This document shows positions 42,001 to 56,250 of a DNA stretch of 64,000 nucleotides, one piece after another. Location of the stretch: NCBI GenBank assembly GCA_027382625.1, contig JAJKFJ010022590.1, positions 62,001 through 126,000 of the forward strand, read 5' to 3'. Each line of letters starts with the position of its first letter. Positions within the stretch are counted from its first letter, which is position 1. The notes under the pieces were generated by a model. It was not told the DNA's origin. It saw only the letters and a list, made by a program, of their open reading frames with translations, and did no database searches. The stretch comes from Tetmemena sp. SeJ-2015 (lineage: Eukaryota > Ciliophora > Spirotrichea > Sporadotrichida > Oxytrichidae). Position numbers and translations under genes: made by a program.

Positions 42001-44480
42001 AAGTCTCCCACATTTATTTAATATTTTGAACTAGAGGCTCTATAAAAATAACTATTGCAAGATAGCCAGTTTATTAATCGTAGTTGAGAAAGGACCCACT
42101 CTTTCCAATGATTATAGAAATTTAGTAATCTTTATCATTTTGAAAAGCACCAATATCTAACTGTATCACTTAATTGGCTTGGAGCGATACATTTAATAAA
42201 TAAATGCAGTTTAGGAAAGCTAAGACATTTTTTGAACAATTGCGTATACTTATTGTATAATATTAAATATATTGTGAACTCTGAAATTGAACTGCAATGA
42301 CGATACTATTCTACATAACTCCATTTCTGAAAGTTAGAGATAGACTAATTAAGTAAATTCTATCTTAGGACAAGCTTCGATCGCTAGTTTCGATAGTAAT
42401 ATATGTAGGATCAGTTAAACTGAAGCTACCAAATTTAACATATTGTTGCAATATTGTGTCTTAAAATACTACATTCCACTGATATTATTAAAAAATTAGG
42501 CAATATGTAAATTTTTATTCTTGTTTAAAGCAGGTTTTATCAAGAATAAAGGGAGTAAATGAAATTTATTTTGCTCCACTTCCTATAGTGTATTAGATCT
42601 ATTTAAGTTATACCAAGGCTTAAGGACTAGCTTTCATACTTTTCATTTCACAATCTGTGAATTAGAAAGTTAAGGTAGAATCTTGCATTGGACTTGTGTA
42701 CACATGATAAAAACAATTTTGGCAATAATTATATTAAGATTGTTTTATTCTAAAGTAGATTTAGTCTCAAAGCTAAGTACTATTGTTTTTCCTAGATAAG
42801 AAAGAAATATAATTTTATTTTATCTAAATTCAGGCAAGAATATAAAGTAAAGTGATAGCACTTAGTTAGAGTCCAAATTTATGAAGTAGACAAAATTTTT
42901 AATTTAATTTTAACTTGGATCTGATGACTAAAATGTTGATTTTAACTAGCAGCTGCTTGCTAATGAATTTTTGAGGTTCAAAACATGGGAGTCTGATAGA
43001 TCAAAGAATTTCTGAATCAAAGAATTCTCGTAATCAATTGTTATAAATTTAAATTTTATTAAGTTAAAGAATTTGAATTAAGATAATATAACAATAAAAT
43101 AAATTGTGAGAGTAGCAGCACTATTGAATGTTATTATATCATCAATGCAGTCATCGTAAAAACTTATTTCTATCGGTAACTCATACCTTCCTTTGTATTA
43201 ATCATAGACGGTAATTGTTGACGAAAGAGATGATGCTTGTACCGATTAAGTTAAGATATCTATACTCTATGGCGTTCCAGAAACTTACCATTGAAATCCA
43301 TCTAGATTTATAATTAATTATATAAATCATTACTTAAAAATGTGATAAAAATTTATGATATTTAAATTTTCTCCTACAATTATACTTATAACTTAGTCCA
43401 AAATAAAAGAATAAAAATATAATTTTTTTAGACTAACAGTTGCTACTTAATAATTTTATCTTTAACTTGAAGCATGTAAATGGGACATGTAGGAATCGAG
43501 GATTAAAAATTGCTAATTGGAATAGTCATTTAGTCTGCTGTTTTAAATTAAGTTTTAAGCAATCCAATGTTTGCAAGATCTATAGTACTCAAGATTTTAT
43601 TAGCTGACTAGCATGTACTAATTACTTCTTTTTGTAAAATAAAAACTAAAATTACTATCAGCCAAAAATTAGATTCTGCACAAATTGCATCTCCAAAAAG
43701 ACATGCTTTAGACTTAGATTTAAATGTTAATAATAATTTTATTAGAGGTATAATTCTTGGGTTATTCTGTACCTGAGACTGCCACGTAGACATTTTCACC
43801 TATGAAGTTTGGGACAACAGTTTAATCTTATTTTAGTAAGAGCTCCCCAACCAAATATTTTTTAAAGTAGAAAACTTAAGATAGGAATCCGCAAGCAGGA
43901 TCATTTAAAAATAAACTTTTTCATTTGCTTTGAATCTGCTATTGTTAAAAGAAAAAAATATTTAAAGCAAGTTTTAATTACCAAATTTACTAATAAATTG
44001 GAAGGTGCTGGATAAAAATAAAAATCCAACAGCCACATCATATTGAAAGTCAGGAATGTTTATAGGATCAATATTATTATACTAGAGAGATATTCATTTT
44101 TAAATAATTCTGTTTTAAAATGTTAAATGAGAAACATATTTTCATTTTAATGAATGGAGCACTCCAACATCGTAAAAACTTTAATTTATAAACTAGATTC
44201 ACCGAGTAAATTGGTGCTAGATCTTATTTACTGAGAACGAGATATATTTAAATAATTATAAAACGGTTAGCTTATAAGAGAAAGTACAACCACTGCTCAT
44301 CGTACTAGTGATCAAACCATTCTAGAACTTAAAACTTGTTGGCATGTCACTAAAATGCAATAAATATATAAAGATAAATCGAAGCTATCGCTTTAAAGTT
44401 GTCTCGTTCCCCCACTTGACCCACCGCCACCACCACTTTAAGTATTACACGTAATTTACTAAAGAGGTTCCATTTTGTAA
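39036..44480 (-). CDS. Giant multipass membrane protein, gene A (5' end unresolved)
   Basis: Reading leftward from ~44.48 kb: Gly-rich CNTQSGGGGGSSGGTRQ, beta-type extracellular segments (FIGENVYVAVSGTEQ; INIPDFQYDVAVGFLFL), SLQLLWNMLNTFQLI/IHIPLINVSIPSNTVYF and several hydrophobic helices. Then RRILYALNYLFLSIIKIAFY, LIVVQPLKTKSQNMIEIFNE and DIKYGFGWIQIIVTV, and a ~330-residue charged cytoplasmic tail ending RKELAEN-TGA at 39036-39038. Ciliates carry large families of such predicted surface proteins (extracellular repeats, an S-L-Q-L...H-I-P-L signature, polytopic C terminus) of unknown function. One frame break at ~40303 lies in a T-run. The N terminus may lie further right, to ~50 kb. Confidence 0.6.
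40497..40628. other. IES, 132 nt, with a 16-base pointer
   Basis: TGAATGTGTTGCTTAC occurs at 40481-40496 and 40613-40628. In the minus-strand frame the insert carries a TGA. Excision joins CFLNLKQVSNTFKLMVCSQ and keeps frame. The pointer is much longer than the 3-6 bases usual here. Confidence 0.72.
41115..41138. other. IES, 24 nt, pointer GAT
   Basis: GAT at 41112-41114 and 41136-41138. Excision changes FQLI-KFLIIFI-IHIPLIN into FQLIIHIPLIN, matching gene B (VQLIIHIPLIN), which has no insert here. The 24 bases would also translate, so homology rather than frame decides. Confidence 0.65.
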
Positions 44481-47159
44481 ACTAAAAATCTTTAGCAAGT
44501 TTTCTTTGTATACTTGGTTACTGCGAAGTCAGAAATTGCAAAACTACTAAGCACATAAATACCAATTGGGTAGGTAAACTAAGTCGGAGAAATTATAATT
44601 TAAAATACTGGTGATCTGTTGTTGAGGGCAGTCAGTTCCTAATTTAAAAATAAATACTAAATGCACATAGAGAGTCTACGACGCCATGTTTGTAGTACTA
44701 GCTGCAGTTTCTTTAACTACTAGCTTTTATTATAAGTGGAGAGATTTGCTGAGCAGCTGCAAGCTAGGCTAAAATAAATTTAAAAGCTGCTTGTAACCAT
44801 TGAACTGAATTTATGCATTCGAAACAGAAACGATGAATGGATTTGCTTAAAATTATTATCAAACTTTCAAAATATATTTACATATATTTATTAAATATTT
44901 TTTTTACTCTGGAATAACTCTATTTAGTATGCCTTGAATGAAGGTAATGATCAAGATATTTTCTGAAAAAAAATCATATTTTTCTAAATATCTTCTCCTT
45001 TATGGCTTAAAAGGAGGGAAAAATTTAAAGATAAACTCAAAAAGAGTAATCCCGTCTTTATTTTGTTTTATAAAAATTTTAAACTCTTAAAATTTTTAAA
45101 ATGCTTTTAGATTGGAAGTTATTTTTAATTTCTTCTTTATTAAAATTAATTTTAATTTGATTAAAGTCCTTGATGATAAGTTAAGAAGAATAAAAATTAT
45201 AAAATATTTGAAAAATTTAAAAATTTGAGCAATTTTCCTCAATTAAAAACTAAGTAAATTTATTCTCATGCACTCTAATGAGTCCTTAACAATCAGCTGA
45301 TAGAACTCATTTTATTTCTGCTATTTTTTTTTTACCAAATTTATAAAGTCTAAGACTGTAACTTTTGGGCAAGTCTTAAGTAGCAGTATTAATTTGCTAG
45401 GATTTATTGCATTCCATTTATTTTTAACAACATAAAATATGAATTTAACTTTTAGAATGATTTGCAGAAGAATCTTTTACTAATTACACGTAGTAGAATT
45501 TCTCGATCTTATAATTTATATTACGTATGAATATAGGTATTTACTCGAGACATATCGAGTATTATGGCATTATGAAATAATCCGAGACTTAAATAGTTTA
45601 CAACTAGTCTTCAGATAACATGATATCTTGATTGGCATAGGGGTTTACAGTTGGCTGAGGCTTTAATGAAGCACAAGGATTGCGGAGCTGTAGGTTTATA
45701 CTGTAAGTATATAGAATAATTTAATTCATAAATTAATTATTTAAATTAAAATTTTAAATGCTTATTCTTTCAAATATAGACTGCTCAAAATGGCTTATCT
45801 TCTAAAGATGTAAATATAAATTGAGATGATATCTTTCCCTTATCTCACCCTTAATTTTTTCAAAAATTTATAGAGTATTTTAATTTGTTAACGTCATGGG
45901 TTAACACGTAGCATCAGGTCGGTCACACCAGATATGAGCGTGTTTTTGTGGGTGAGAAAAAAGCCTATTATATATATACCCTGGATGGGGCCCTTTATTA
46001 CTTTTCATTTGTTTAAAAAATTGCATAATAAATATTAATTTAATCTTTAGATAAAAAATTCTTTAAAATAAAAATTTGAAAGGAAAATAAAATTAAAGTT
46101 TATTTTTTTTTTCATTAAATCCTTTTTCATTTAAATTTTCTTATTTTATTTGGTGGATATGGGGGACTATATAATCTTTAAAATAAAATCACGTCGATGC
46201 GGTAGTCATTATAAAATATATATTTGTTAGGGATAGATCAGTAGCAGTCAAAATAAGTTTTGGGTTCAAGGGGTCGTCTGCTTAAGAAGTTGAGATTATC
46301 TTTAATTTAATTTATCTTCTTAAGAATTGTGCTCTAGGAAAGCAAAAAATTTTTTATGTTTAAAGCTCAATAGTACTCCCAAGCTCAGTCGCCATAAATA
46401 GTTTATGCTGCCCTTTACTAAAAAGTTTAATTCATATTTTTTTATTCCTTCACAGCAAAAAGAAATGGAGCAAGTTATAATATAAATTATAAAAAAAAGG
46501 GAGCAAAATATTCAAAAAGGAAATTTTTAATTGTTTTAAGTTAAGATTGGAAGTGGGATTTCAACATTAAACAAATAAAATTTTTTATAAATAATTTTAT
46601 AATTAAAAAAAGGCTAAAAGAGCAAATATTTTATCCTTTAAATTTTTGATTTAATAAAAAAATTTTATTAAATTATATTAAAAAGTTCTATAAAACAAGT
46701 TAATTAAAATAGTTTATGAATAAAAACTTGAACTGGTTAAAAAATATTGCAAGTAAATATTTTTTAAAAAAAATAAGCAATATTGGTGGCGCTAACATCT
46801 ACATATTGAAGTAAACTAATCGGAGATACCAAAGAAGGAGTAACTACGTTATCTATTTATAATGTCTTGTATTTAATTTTTTTCTTACCACTGCACCCAT
46901 TGTCAAAAATCAGTTGGAAAATTACATTGAAACTACTATTCTAAAAATTAAAATAAAAATTAAAACCCTATAAAAAAATTTGTAAATAATTCTCTTTTAG
47001 ATAAAATTTACAATTAAAATTTAGAGAATACTGATTTTACAGAAGACTCGAAAAATTATTAAAGAAGACTTTGGGAAATCAATTGAAGTAACAATTAGTA
47101 CGTAATCAACTTATAGAAAAAAATAATTTATAACAGATCCATCGAATCCGTCTATTTTC
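44481..47159. other. AT-rich region, no gene assigned
   Basis: No block of conserved protein motifs in either strand. Long A/T homopolymer runs are frequent. It may be intervening germline-limited DNA within gene A, or a boundary between genes. Confidence 0.35.
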
Positions 47160-47520
47160 TCCTCAATGCCAATACTTGAACATGGTTCCAATAAGTTACC
47201 CTAGGTATTAATTTAAGAATTTATTATTAATTGAGCAGGTGAGGGTGGCTGGCCCGCATTCTTCAGGATCTACTTTTGCTTTTAGCAAGCTATATAAAAA
47301 TTAAAATGAGTATTAGGCTAGATTAAAGTCACTAGGATTGCCCCCATAAGTTACGGTCAAATTATTTTTAATCACTTTGGGGGGAAAGAAACTATATCAA
47401 AGCTAGGTATAGGAGATGGACATTTTACGATCTCCAGAGTTATTTTTGTGGTCCCAGAACGATCCTCTCTTCCAATCACAAATCCAGAGAGATTAATGAT
47501 AAATAATTTTAGGTCATAAA
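47160..47520 (-). CDS. Fragment of an extracellular beta-rich protein (same family as genes A/B?)
   Basis: Minus-strand frames read IINLSGFVIGREDRSGTTKI then LEIVKCPSPIPSFDIVSFPP. After a C6 homopolymer at ~47377, one frame over, they read VIKNNLTVTYGGNPSDFNLA ... ECGPATLTCSIN. Adding one C would join them. Composition (Ser/Thr, paired Cys) suits the extracellular part of gene A or another paralog. No domain is named with certainty. Confidence 0.45.
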
Positions 47521-48639
47521 ATTACTATATAACATGAAATTAAAATCGATAATTGCTTAAAATAATAAAAGGGATTTATAACTTCGTCGCAGTTGAAATG
47601 GCAGATTCACCCCTTATCTGTAGCATGCTCGATAGCTGAGCAAAAATTATTTTTAGTTTCTTCTTTAATTATGTCAGCCCCTTGAAATTTATGTACCTGG
47701 TTCGTTTTAAAAATTGAATTTTTCAATTATTTTTAAATTTTGGATTAAAAAAATTTAAGGATAAAAGTTTTGAATTTTTTTTTTTAATTTAAATTTACAA
47801 ATTTGACCAATTAACTTATTATTTAATTTAAATTTTAATTTAATATCTGATTTAATTCTCTTTTTTATTAATTTTCTAGTAATCTTATGATTTAAAAATA
47901 TGATATAAACTCCTGGAGTAGCTGTAAACTTAAACTCCAAATGCATTAAAATTTTGTTTGATTAAATTGTTTACCAATGTTGGTTATTACTACATCATAT
48001 GTGGTGTAGTCAATTAATTTAATCAAGTTAAAGAGTTAGTGGAGTAAGAGTGGAATCAGTTTATTGAATTGCCTTGTAGATTATTTTGCAATAGGTTGAT
48101 AAATCATTCCCCAGACTATCTTTCTGTATTGTCATTTAACCGAATCTGATTCTATATGAAGTTCCTCCAGTATTACTTAATTTTTAATTAAAAAAATATA
48201 TAAATAAAATTTTAAAATAAGAATAGTCTCGTCAAATTAAAGATAAATAAATTTTCGCTTAAAGGGGGGAACTTAAGAAAATTGTTCAAATTTTTTTACC
48301 GGTCTCAAAAATAGGGGGGCAACTATTTTTTAATTTTCTTTACAAATACCATAAAATTTAGAATCCCTACTTTCCTCAAGAATTGGCTTCAAAAATTAAA
48401 AAAAATTTTTTTGGGTTGTAGAAAAAATTTAAAATTTCTGTAAGTTTTTTTAGAGTTAAGAGATCGGGGTAAGTTAAATAAATTTATTTAAGTTGCAAGT
48501 AAAATATCCCTGAAAATTAAAATAAAGAAGTTCCGAAATTAGAGCTTTCCTCAATCCCAATATAATTAAAAAAAATGTATTTTTCTAAAATAAAATTTTG
48601 TTTATTTATTAGTTATATCTGGAGAGGAAGTAGGTAGTA

Positions 48640-49020
48640 TTTCAAATAAAAGACCAGTACCCTGAAAGTTTTAATTTAAATTTTGAAACAAAAATTTAAA
48701 TTTTTAATCTATTTAATATTTTTTTGAAATTATTAATTTTTAAAAGTTTATAATTTTATTTTAAAAAGGGAAAAAATTAAAAAATTTAAATAATAATTTT
48801 TTAAAATTTTTTTTAAAAATTTTTTAAAATAAAATTTTTAAAAACATACAAAGATTTTAAATTTGTTTTAATTTCCTTTTTAAAAAAAAATGTTTTTTTA
48901 AAAATTTTAAAAGTTTTTTTAAAAAAAAAATTTTGCTTTTAATTATTTTATAAATTTATTGAATATAAATTTTTTTTACTAAATTATTTGAAACTAGCTC
49001 TGAGAAACATAATTTTTTAA
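48640..49020. repeat. Low-complexity A/T homopolymer tract
   Basis: Nearly pure A/T, with many runs of 5-9 identical bases. Similar tracts lie at 57600-57870, 58740-58960, 61130-61640, 62100-62350 and 63330-63540. No coding potential. The texture suggests either germline-limited filler or poorly polished consensus. Confidence 0.7.
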
Positions 49021-50054
49021 AAAAACTTGATAAGGCTCTTACTAATTACCTAAAAGAGACTTTAAGTAATCTTTGCTTTTAGAAATGTATGGGTAAAGAA
49101 TAATCTACTGCTATCCAATCAAAGAGTCTAAAACTATGCTGAGAACTCATTTTAAATTTTTTAAAATTTTTAAAAAATTATATTTTAAATTAAATAAACT
49201 CGACTATCACCTTAGCTATTTGAATAGACACCCACCGTTTAAAAATGATAATTTAAGTTGCCTGCACTATATAATTGACTAGAAAGAAGTTTGCTAAGCC
49301 TAGATAGTATCAGTTAGAAGTTTAAATAATTAATTATTTAGTTCCTATAACACTCCAACTTAATTTTGTAAGTAATTTGGTAAACACTTTATGCTTTCCC
49401 GCATAGGAAACTGCTCGAGGAAAATAAAAATAAACCGATAATATCCCAGAGTAGAATTAACCACTGAACGAAGAGGTATCTTGTAAAGCTAATTTTATAT
49501 CTATTATAAACTTATTAAAAGGTATCTGTGATAGTTTTGGGGTGGCCTTTCCTCGACAATAGAATTTTATAATGATAAAAGTATGTTTATAGGATAATTT
49601 TTGCTCCTTAATCTGATTCTTCCTGTTATAGAGGCCTAGTTTAACACCTAGGGCTCCAAATTTTATGCATAATTCAGTCATCTGCAAGTCAACTGCGCCA
49701 AAATAAAATCTATATTTATGCTATTTTCGCTGCTTTAAAATAAACTTAAAGTGATTTGGTTTTAAAAAAATGTAACATTTTTTTTGTATAAAAAAATTTA
49801 AATAATGATTAAGGGAATAATGCTGCAATTTTTTATCCATCCTTCTTTGGTCTTGTAGCTTAAGCATATTTTTTATACAAAATTTTTTCACTTTTTCAAA
49901 TTTGAACTTTAAGTTTGCTTTACAATAGAGAGAAAATAGCTTAAAATATGGATTTTAATTGGGTGGGTGTAGCTGACCTCTAGCTGACTGAATTATGATT
50001 AAAAAGTTTTAAAGTCTTGGATGTTCGAATACACCTCTATAACTGGAAGAATCA

Positions 50055-50165
50055 AATTTATAAGCTAAAACCATCCTATAAATATACTTTCCCCTCACCC
50101 TCATTCATTATAAAATTAAACCGTATAGGAAAAGCGCCCCCAGTTTTGTATATGTTAGCTATTGA
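50055..50165 (-). CDS. Short coding fragment, extracellular-type
   Basis: The minus frame reads ANIYKTGGAFPIRFNFIMNE then GEGKVYLQDGF before a TGA. It resembles the extracellular beta segments of genes A/B in composition. Possibly the 5' region of gene A, or a separate remnant. Confidence 0.3.
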
Positions 50166-52598
50166 CGATAATCCAAGGACAAGAAAATAAATTATAAACA
50201 GAAGGTCTAAGTTAAGGTCAAATTAGAAAAGAAATTACATATCTCGCCTGAACTACCTGTTACAAGAGAGTGAAGCAAGTTGTTCCTAAGTACACTAGTT
50301 TTTAATTATAGAGAGAATCCTTCCTGAATATTAAACTGAGTATGCTCTAAAAGTTATTAAAGCTCATGTGATGCTTACTTTTAAAAAATTATTAAGTCCG
50401 AATTTAGATTCTCCTATTTATTTATTTTTTTCCAAAGGCCGTCACTTGATTATCATAAACTTAATAACAGGAATTATCCACTTCCAACTTTTGAGTGTAA
50501 AATATTTAAGTATTATTCTGCTCCGCTTAAAGTCATAATAAATTTTTTTCATAGTAACAGATATATCTGGCAAACTAAAGATAATGTTTGAAATTATTAA
50601 GGTTGAAATAATTATATTTAACTTTAATTTTTAAACCTAAATTGCAAAAATAATAGGCAATATTAACTTCTAAATTTATTGTGATTTTTATTTCAAAGCA
50701 AAATCCTTAATAACAATAAAGTAATTCAAATAAGAATAAGTTTTTAATAGTAAGAACTCTTATTAATAAACATCTATTGAGGAGGATTGATTTGTAATTC
50801 GAGATTATAAATGAAGCAGATTTATTTTAATTAAATAAGATATAGATTCTATTAAATTAAGTTTACTATTTGATAATTCATTTATTTTTATAATGCTTAA
50901 TTATTTCAATGAGTAAAAATGAATATTAAAATGAATTTAGCATACATTCAAATCTTGAAATATCTTTCTATAATTTAATTTAAAACTACTAAAATATATA
51001 CAGTCGTATAATTTTTAAAATGGTTTTCTGGACAAATATTTTAGTTTGACTCAAGAAAATAATGAGTTGAAACATTGTGTGGGTGGAAGTAGCTGATAAA
51101 AATCCATAGTTAAAGATCATAGTTGAAGATGCGATTTATAGAAGAATGAGAAAAAAATGCAAAATAAAATATATGATTACTTATAGGCCCTGTGAATTAG
51201 CATAATTAGGGACAAGCGTGCCTTGATATAAAATTAAATACTAATCAGTGTAAGTCACAAACATCCACGAATTATAATTTTAGATAAGATAAATAATTAC
51301 TGGCTTCAATCTAAAACGATTTAAAAAATAAGATATTCCAAAGAATAGCCCTCCAACCGAGTAAGCCATCATGTTTTAGGAAAACTAAGGAACGCTTCTA
51401 AGAGTAAAAATTGAGAGATTCTTTTGTTTTTTTCTCTATTGTAAAATTATTTTTGTACTGAGCCATCCTATCTGAATAGTTTATTAATCATAAAAACAAT
51501 TATATTTAATAGTATAAGTGAATTATAATTTAAAAGTAGGTAGTAATGAGGGAAATAAATAGCTCTTAATTTAAAAAAGAGATAATTAATTTATTAGGAT
51601 ACCACTTTTTAAAAATATTAGTAATTTTTGGCCTTAATATAAACTTGTATTTTAATAGGCAAATTAATAAAATATATTAAGATAAAGAATTTAAATATTT
51701 ATTTATTTTCAAACAAATTTCCTTTAATAGGAGATTAAATTATATAGATCTATATATGTCCTTGCGCATTTGACAATGATTAAGCTATTATTTATTTTAT
51801 CATTGGGAAATATAAGTATATCCTCAAAATAAGTATCGTACTCAAACCTTAAAAATTAATGCAGTCTATAATTTTTGTTGTTAAAGGTTTACTATAATGA
51901 ATATTAAATTGGAGATAAGATATAAAATTTTAGATAAACAAACTTCAGCTACTATTAAATTTTATTTTGCTTTTTCGTTTTCATTTCGTAATGTGATTTC
52001 AATAAATTTGAGTTTTACTTTATAATATTTATAGCTGCCTATTTTAATATGTTTTTATCTTAATATATATCTTTATTTGACTTATAGTAACCCACCCCCA
52101 TTTTACATTGATATTTTAAGGAGTAGTATCGTCTATTTAGAAGAGCATAATCAATGGATAAAAGATGCCACCTGTTGGGGTATCCAAAAAATTATCGTCA
52201 TTTGTCCTCCCTGTAACTACAAACAAAACTAAATTATAAAACATGCTTTCATCTGTATTCATGAATTTCATAATTTGGAACTCTGTCTATCCATCTTTAA
52301 ATTAGTTTTTAATCTTATTTAGTTGAGCCTTGAACGAAGGGAAATTTTGAAAAGCAGTGCAGTGGTGTTAGAGTTGTTTAGCAATTCACTAAATTTTACA
52401 AAAAGAGCAACAATAAGTAAATGAAGATCCTAAAATGAAACTTAAGTGGTGAATTTTACTCAGCTTTAAATAAGACCATTAAACGCAAGGAAGCTATTAT
52501 ACTTTTTAATTCATCATAATATCTTAATTAAAATAGATATTCTAGACATTAATTCATTCTCTCATAGTAGAAGGGTTTCTTTAAAGGAAAAAATATTT
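50166..52598. other. AT-rich region, nothing identified
   Basis: I see no conserved motif, RNA gene or structured repeat. The plus and minus frames are broken by TGA and the composition is that of the IESs. Confidence 0.35.
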
Positions 52599-55500
52599 TC
52601 AGATATACAAAATGATTTTGCTTATAACCATATCTTAGTTGGATAAGGTATAATTCATATTTACAAACAAAATAAATTAAAATACGATCAATTAAATCTA
52701 GTTTAAATTAAATGTAAGATAGTCTTTCAATTAGAGGATTGATAAATCAAGCAATTATAAGAAACTCATTTATCTTTAATTCCCACATGAACTTCTAAAG
52801 AGGAATCTATTTTAGAGTCTTCTATTTTGGCTAATGAAGAATGATGTGGATCTCTGCTAATTAAAGTAAATTAATTTTATGAAGGTCTAAATATTTAGAG
52901 ATATCTTCATTTTTAATGTATATTACTGTATTCTTTTAGAATAGCCTATTAAAGGTAAATTTAATGTAGATAATAAGTGGCCATCCAACCAATATTGCTA
53001 AGATTCTGGCTATAAGGTATCATTAATTTCACTTTCCTCTATTGTACTCATTTTCTTTTCATACTAACTTCTATATTTAGTTTAATCAAAAAATATTAAA
53101 TAGTTGGTCTGCTCGATCTTGCAAATTACTTTTCGTTCTATTTTCTTATTAAATAAGATTATGTCTTTTGAGTGTTATTTTTTTATAATTGTCATTAAAA
53201 ATTAAATTATTTTCATCTTTACTTCTGTCAATATTATACTCTTGTTGATTTTCCTTAATCTTAGGTGGTTTTAGCACATAAATATAAAATCATAATCTCT
53301 TTCTTGATTTTAATTTTGAATATCAAAAGCGGTTTTTTGGTTTTTATAGTCTTTAATCTTTTTAATTTACTTATTTTTGGAAAGATTTTAAGCTTGGAAC
53401 TAAAAACCCATATTTAAATTTTCACTACTATAATCCAGCTAATTTTGACCTTATATTGGATGTTTGATTTTTTGGCAATTTTTATTAAATCTTTTAGCTT
53501 TAATCCCCTTAATCTTTTTGATCGATACAAAGTTTTCTTCTTCTAAATCCTGTGTGGCTTATCCATTAGTCTCATTTATAATGTCCAAAGTTTAGAAATC
53601 GGTGAAAGAATTCTAGTTATATACAGCTCCTTCCTTTATATTCCCTTTATGGATTTCTTTAAGTTAGTTTTGAGTGAGATAATTTTTTCTGTTTAATGAG
53701 TTTTTGAGGAGGGCCTATTGATGCTTCTTTTTTAAGGAAAGACTTTTGAATTTGTTAAACAGATTTGAGAATGAAGAATAAATCAGTAAAGATGTGTTGC
53801 CTAAAATGTTCATGAGAGTCACTCCTATCAAAAGCCAACCTATGTCATACTGCAAATCTTAAAACATAAAATCAAATTAAAAGTTATCACTATCAATGAA
53901 GTCACTTGAAAATGCGAGCTGATGATAAAGACAAATCAAGATGCAAAACTCGTTCAAAATTTCTTGCCAATTAAGCGAAGGACTCTCCATAGGTCGAAAG
54001 TAAATTAAGTACATCAGCATCAAAAGCGATCCCAAAACCATCAGCAAAACTTGAAATGCAGGGTATTCAGCAAGGAATACAACAGTTAACGCAAAAATAA
54101 GAACATTAAAATTAAATGAGTCTTCTTATTATCTGAAGGGGCATGAAAAGAGTGCACATCAAAGTACTAAAGTTGGTATTGGATTTAGTCTTCAATGAGT
54201 CTATGAATTCTCGAAATGGTTTCAAACCAAATTGAAGGATTTGAGGGTTACCTCTCATATTAGACTCATGAAATTTGGCTGTGAAGTAAAATGAAGCAAA
54301 GGTAAAACTAATTCCAATAATGAGTATAGTTATTGCTATCAAGGATCCATATTTTTTTTAAATTAAAATTAGTCACTCTTAGTTGTCCAAATAAGCTAAA
54401 AATGTTAATCTAAAAATCGACTTTAAATACTTACACTATTGATATTTAATAAACTATCAATTATCATATCGAAAAATCCCTCATAGAAAAGTCTAATTAG
54501 AAATGGATACAGAAGTGCAGTTGAGAGCTTCAAATACAGTTTTTAAAATCTAAAGCAATTAAAGATTACTTATCTTACGCGGGGCTTAATGTTCGGATCT
54601 CCTTCAAAATCATAATTATGTTTCATAAACTTATTTGAGTTTATTTAACTAATTTGCATATATTTTTCTTTGTTTAAGGATTAAGTAAAGAGGAAAAAGA
54701 GTAAAAAGATAAATTAGAAAAGAACCTAGATTTAAAATTATTTAGATTGGATACTATATTAGCGTCATCATAGCTTAATAGAGATGTAATTTATTAGAAA
54801 AGAGTGATTGTCTCTACTTTTAAAGATATCCATCATAATGAAGTTGTTGTATACTGGATTTGGAGAAAACTGGAAAATTTGAATTTAAGAAACTAAGTCT
54901 TGAAGAACATCAAAGTTAGATATGTCTATGAACAGACTGTAGAATTTAAATAAAAAGTAAAGAAAAAGATGGCATTAGCTGGAATTGCAAAGTTTATCAA
55001 AGGTATGTGAATTATCAGCTGAACAGTGTTTATTAAATTCCAAAGAAGCTGCAAACTAGTGGCTCTAAAAAGAATGGAATTAAGTTTTATCATTCATAGG
55101 ATCTTCGCTTACAGGACAACATTTAGGAAAAGTGATGAAAGACTTATTGACTGGATCATAGCGCTCATGAGTTTACTATAATCTTCAATCTTATCACTCA
55201 ATCAAAAAAACTAATTTTTATTAGCCATCCTGTCCTATCTGCCTGGGTATAGGAAATCTCATCTAGTAGTTATTCTTATTAAAAAGTTTTAACTGATGAA
55301 TTAGAGAGTGGACAACTCCTGGAAAAAGCCATTTTGAATGATCTTAATTTACAGGAAGTGCTGCATCTACAAAATTTATAAAGAAAGGAAATATAAAGCG
55401 TACTCTAAATAAAAATATAAATGAGATATCCAAGGGGTTAGAAAAGTTTAATTGAAGCGAGTAGCCTTTGCTATAAAAGTCTACTAAATTAAATGAAGAG

Positions 55501-56250
55501 ATAAATATTTTTAATTTTATTAAGGATATATTTATCTCCCATGAGAATTTAATGTTTTATTTAGTTCCATACTTGTCCACTATTTCTACTAATTTAAAAA
55601 ATATAAAATGTGATGTTGTCATTAATTAGTTTGTAAATCTTTGGAGTCATCAATTAAGAGTTAAACTTAATTTAGGTCCGACCCTTCTAATTAAAAATAA
55701 TTTATAGAGACTATAGAACGCCTTAAGAGAGCTTGAGATTAACCTCAAGTTTGTAATAACTTTAGGCTCTTTTTCATTCTATGTTTAATTATTTTACTCT
55801 CCATGTTAGTTTTGTTGCGCTTTGGTTACAATTATTTGGATATCCTTTCTATAAAGAGCAATATTTCTCTTTAAGTCTATAATTTCAAATGAGATTGAGA
55901 ACTTGCCTACATTTATAAGAAGTAAATTTATCTTATTGATTTATTTGTTGGAGCTATGATAAAGTTAGGATATTGACCTCCAATGAAAGCTTTAGCTTCC
56001 CTCAAATAAGATTTTAAGGAATAAAAAGAGCCACTGAAAGGGTGAAGTTACAAGTCTACTTAGTTTCCTACTTAAAAAGAATTATGAAATAATCTTGAAG
56101 TGTGATTAGGCTGGCTAGCTCTTGAGTTTTTTCTAGAAAATAAATAGAAGAAGTGTTTCGACATCATAGTTAGGGTAGAACTTTATTGCCACATAAACTT
56201 ATAGCAAATGATAAGCCCCCTCATATGCAATTTCGTTTAGAGTACCCTTC
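52599..56250 (-). CDS. Giant multipass membrane protein, gene B (paralog of gene A)
   Basis: From ~56.25 kb leftward: GTLNEIAYEGAYHLLQVYVA, Cys-rich CSTSCKLRSF and SLQLLWNLINTVQLIIHIPL followed by INFAIPANAIFFF. Then FDVLQDLVSQIQIFQFSP and helices around KLSTALLYPFLIRLFYEGFF. IAITILIIGISFTFASFYFT, LTVVFLAEYPAFQVLLMVLG, NEFCILICLYHQLAFSSDF and QYDIGWLLIGVTLMNILGN follow. A highly charged Gln-rich tail has no TGA for ~1.1 kb, down to 52599-52601. Residue patterns align with gene A block by block. An unresolved frame change lies near 54115. Role unknown; plasma-membrane location inferred. Confidence 0.62.

Noticed and set aside
49965..50040. tRNA-like B-box (GTTCGAATAC) near 50025
   Set aside because: No matching acceptor or T stems and no A-box at the right distance.
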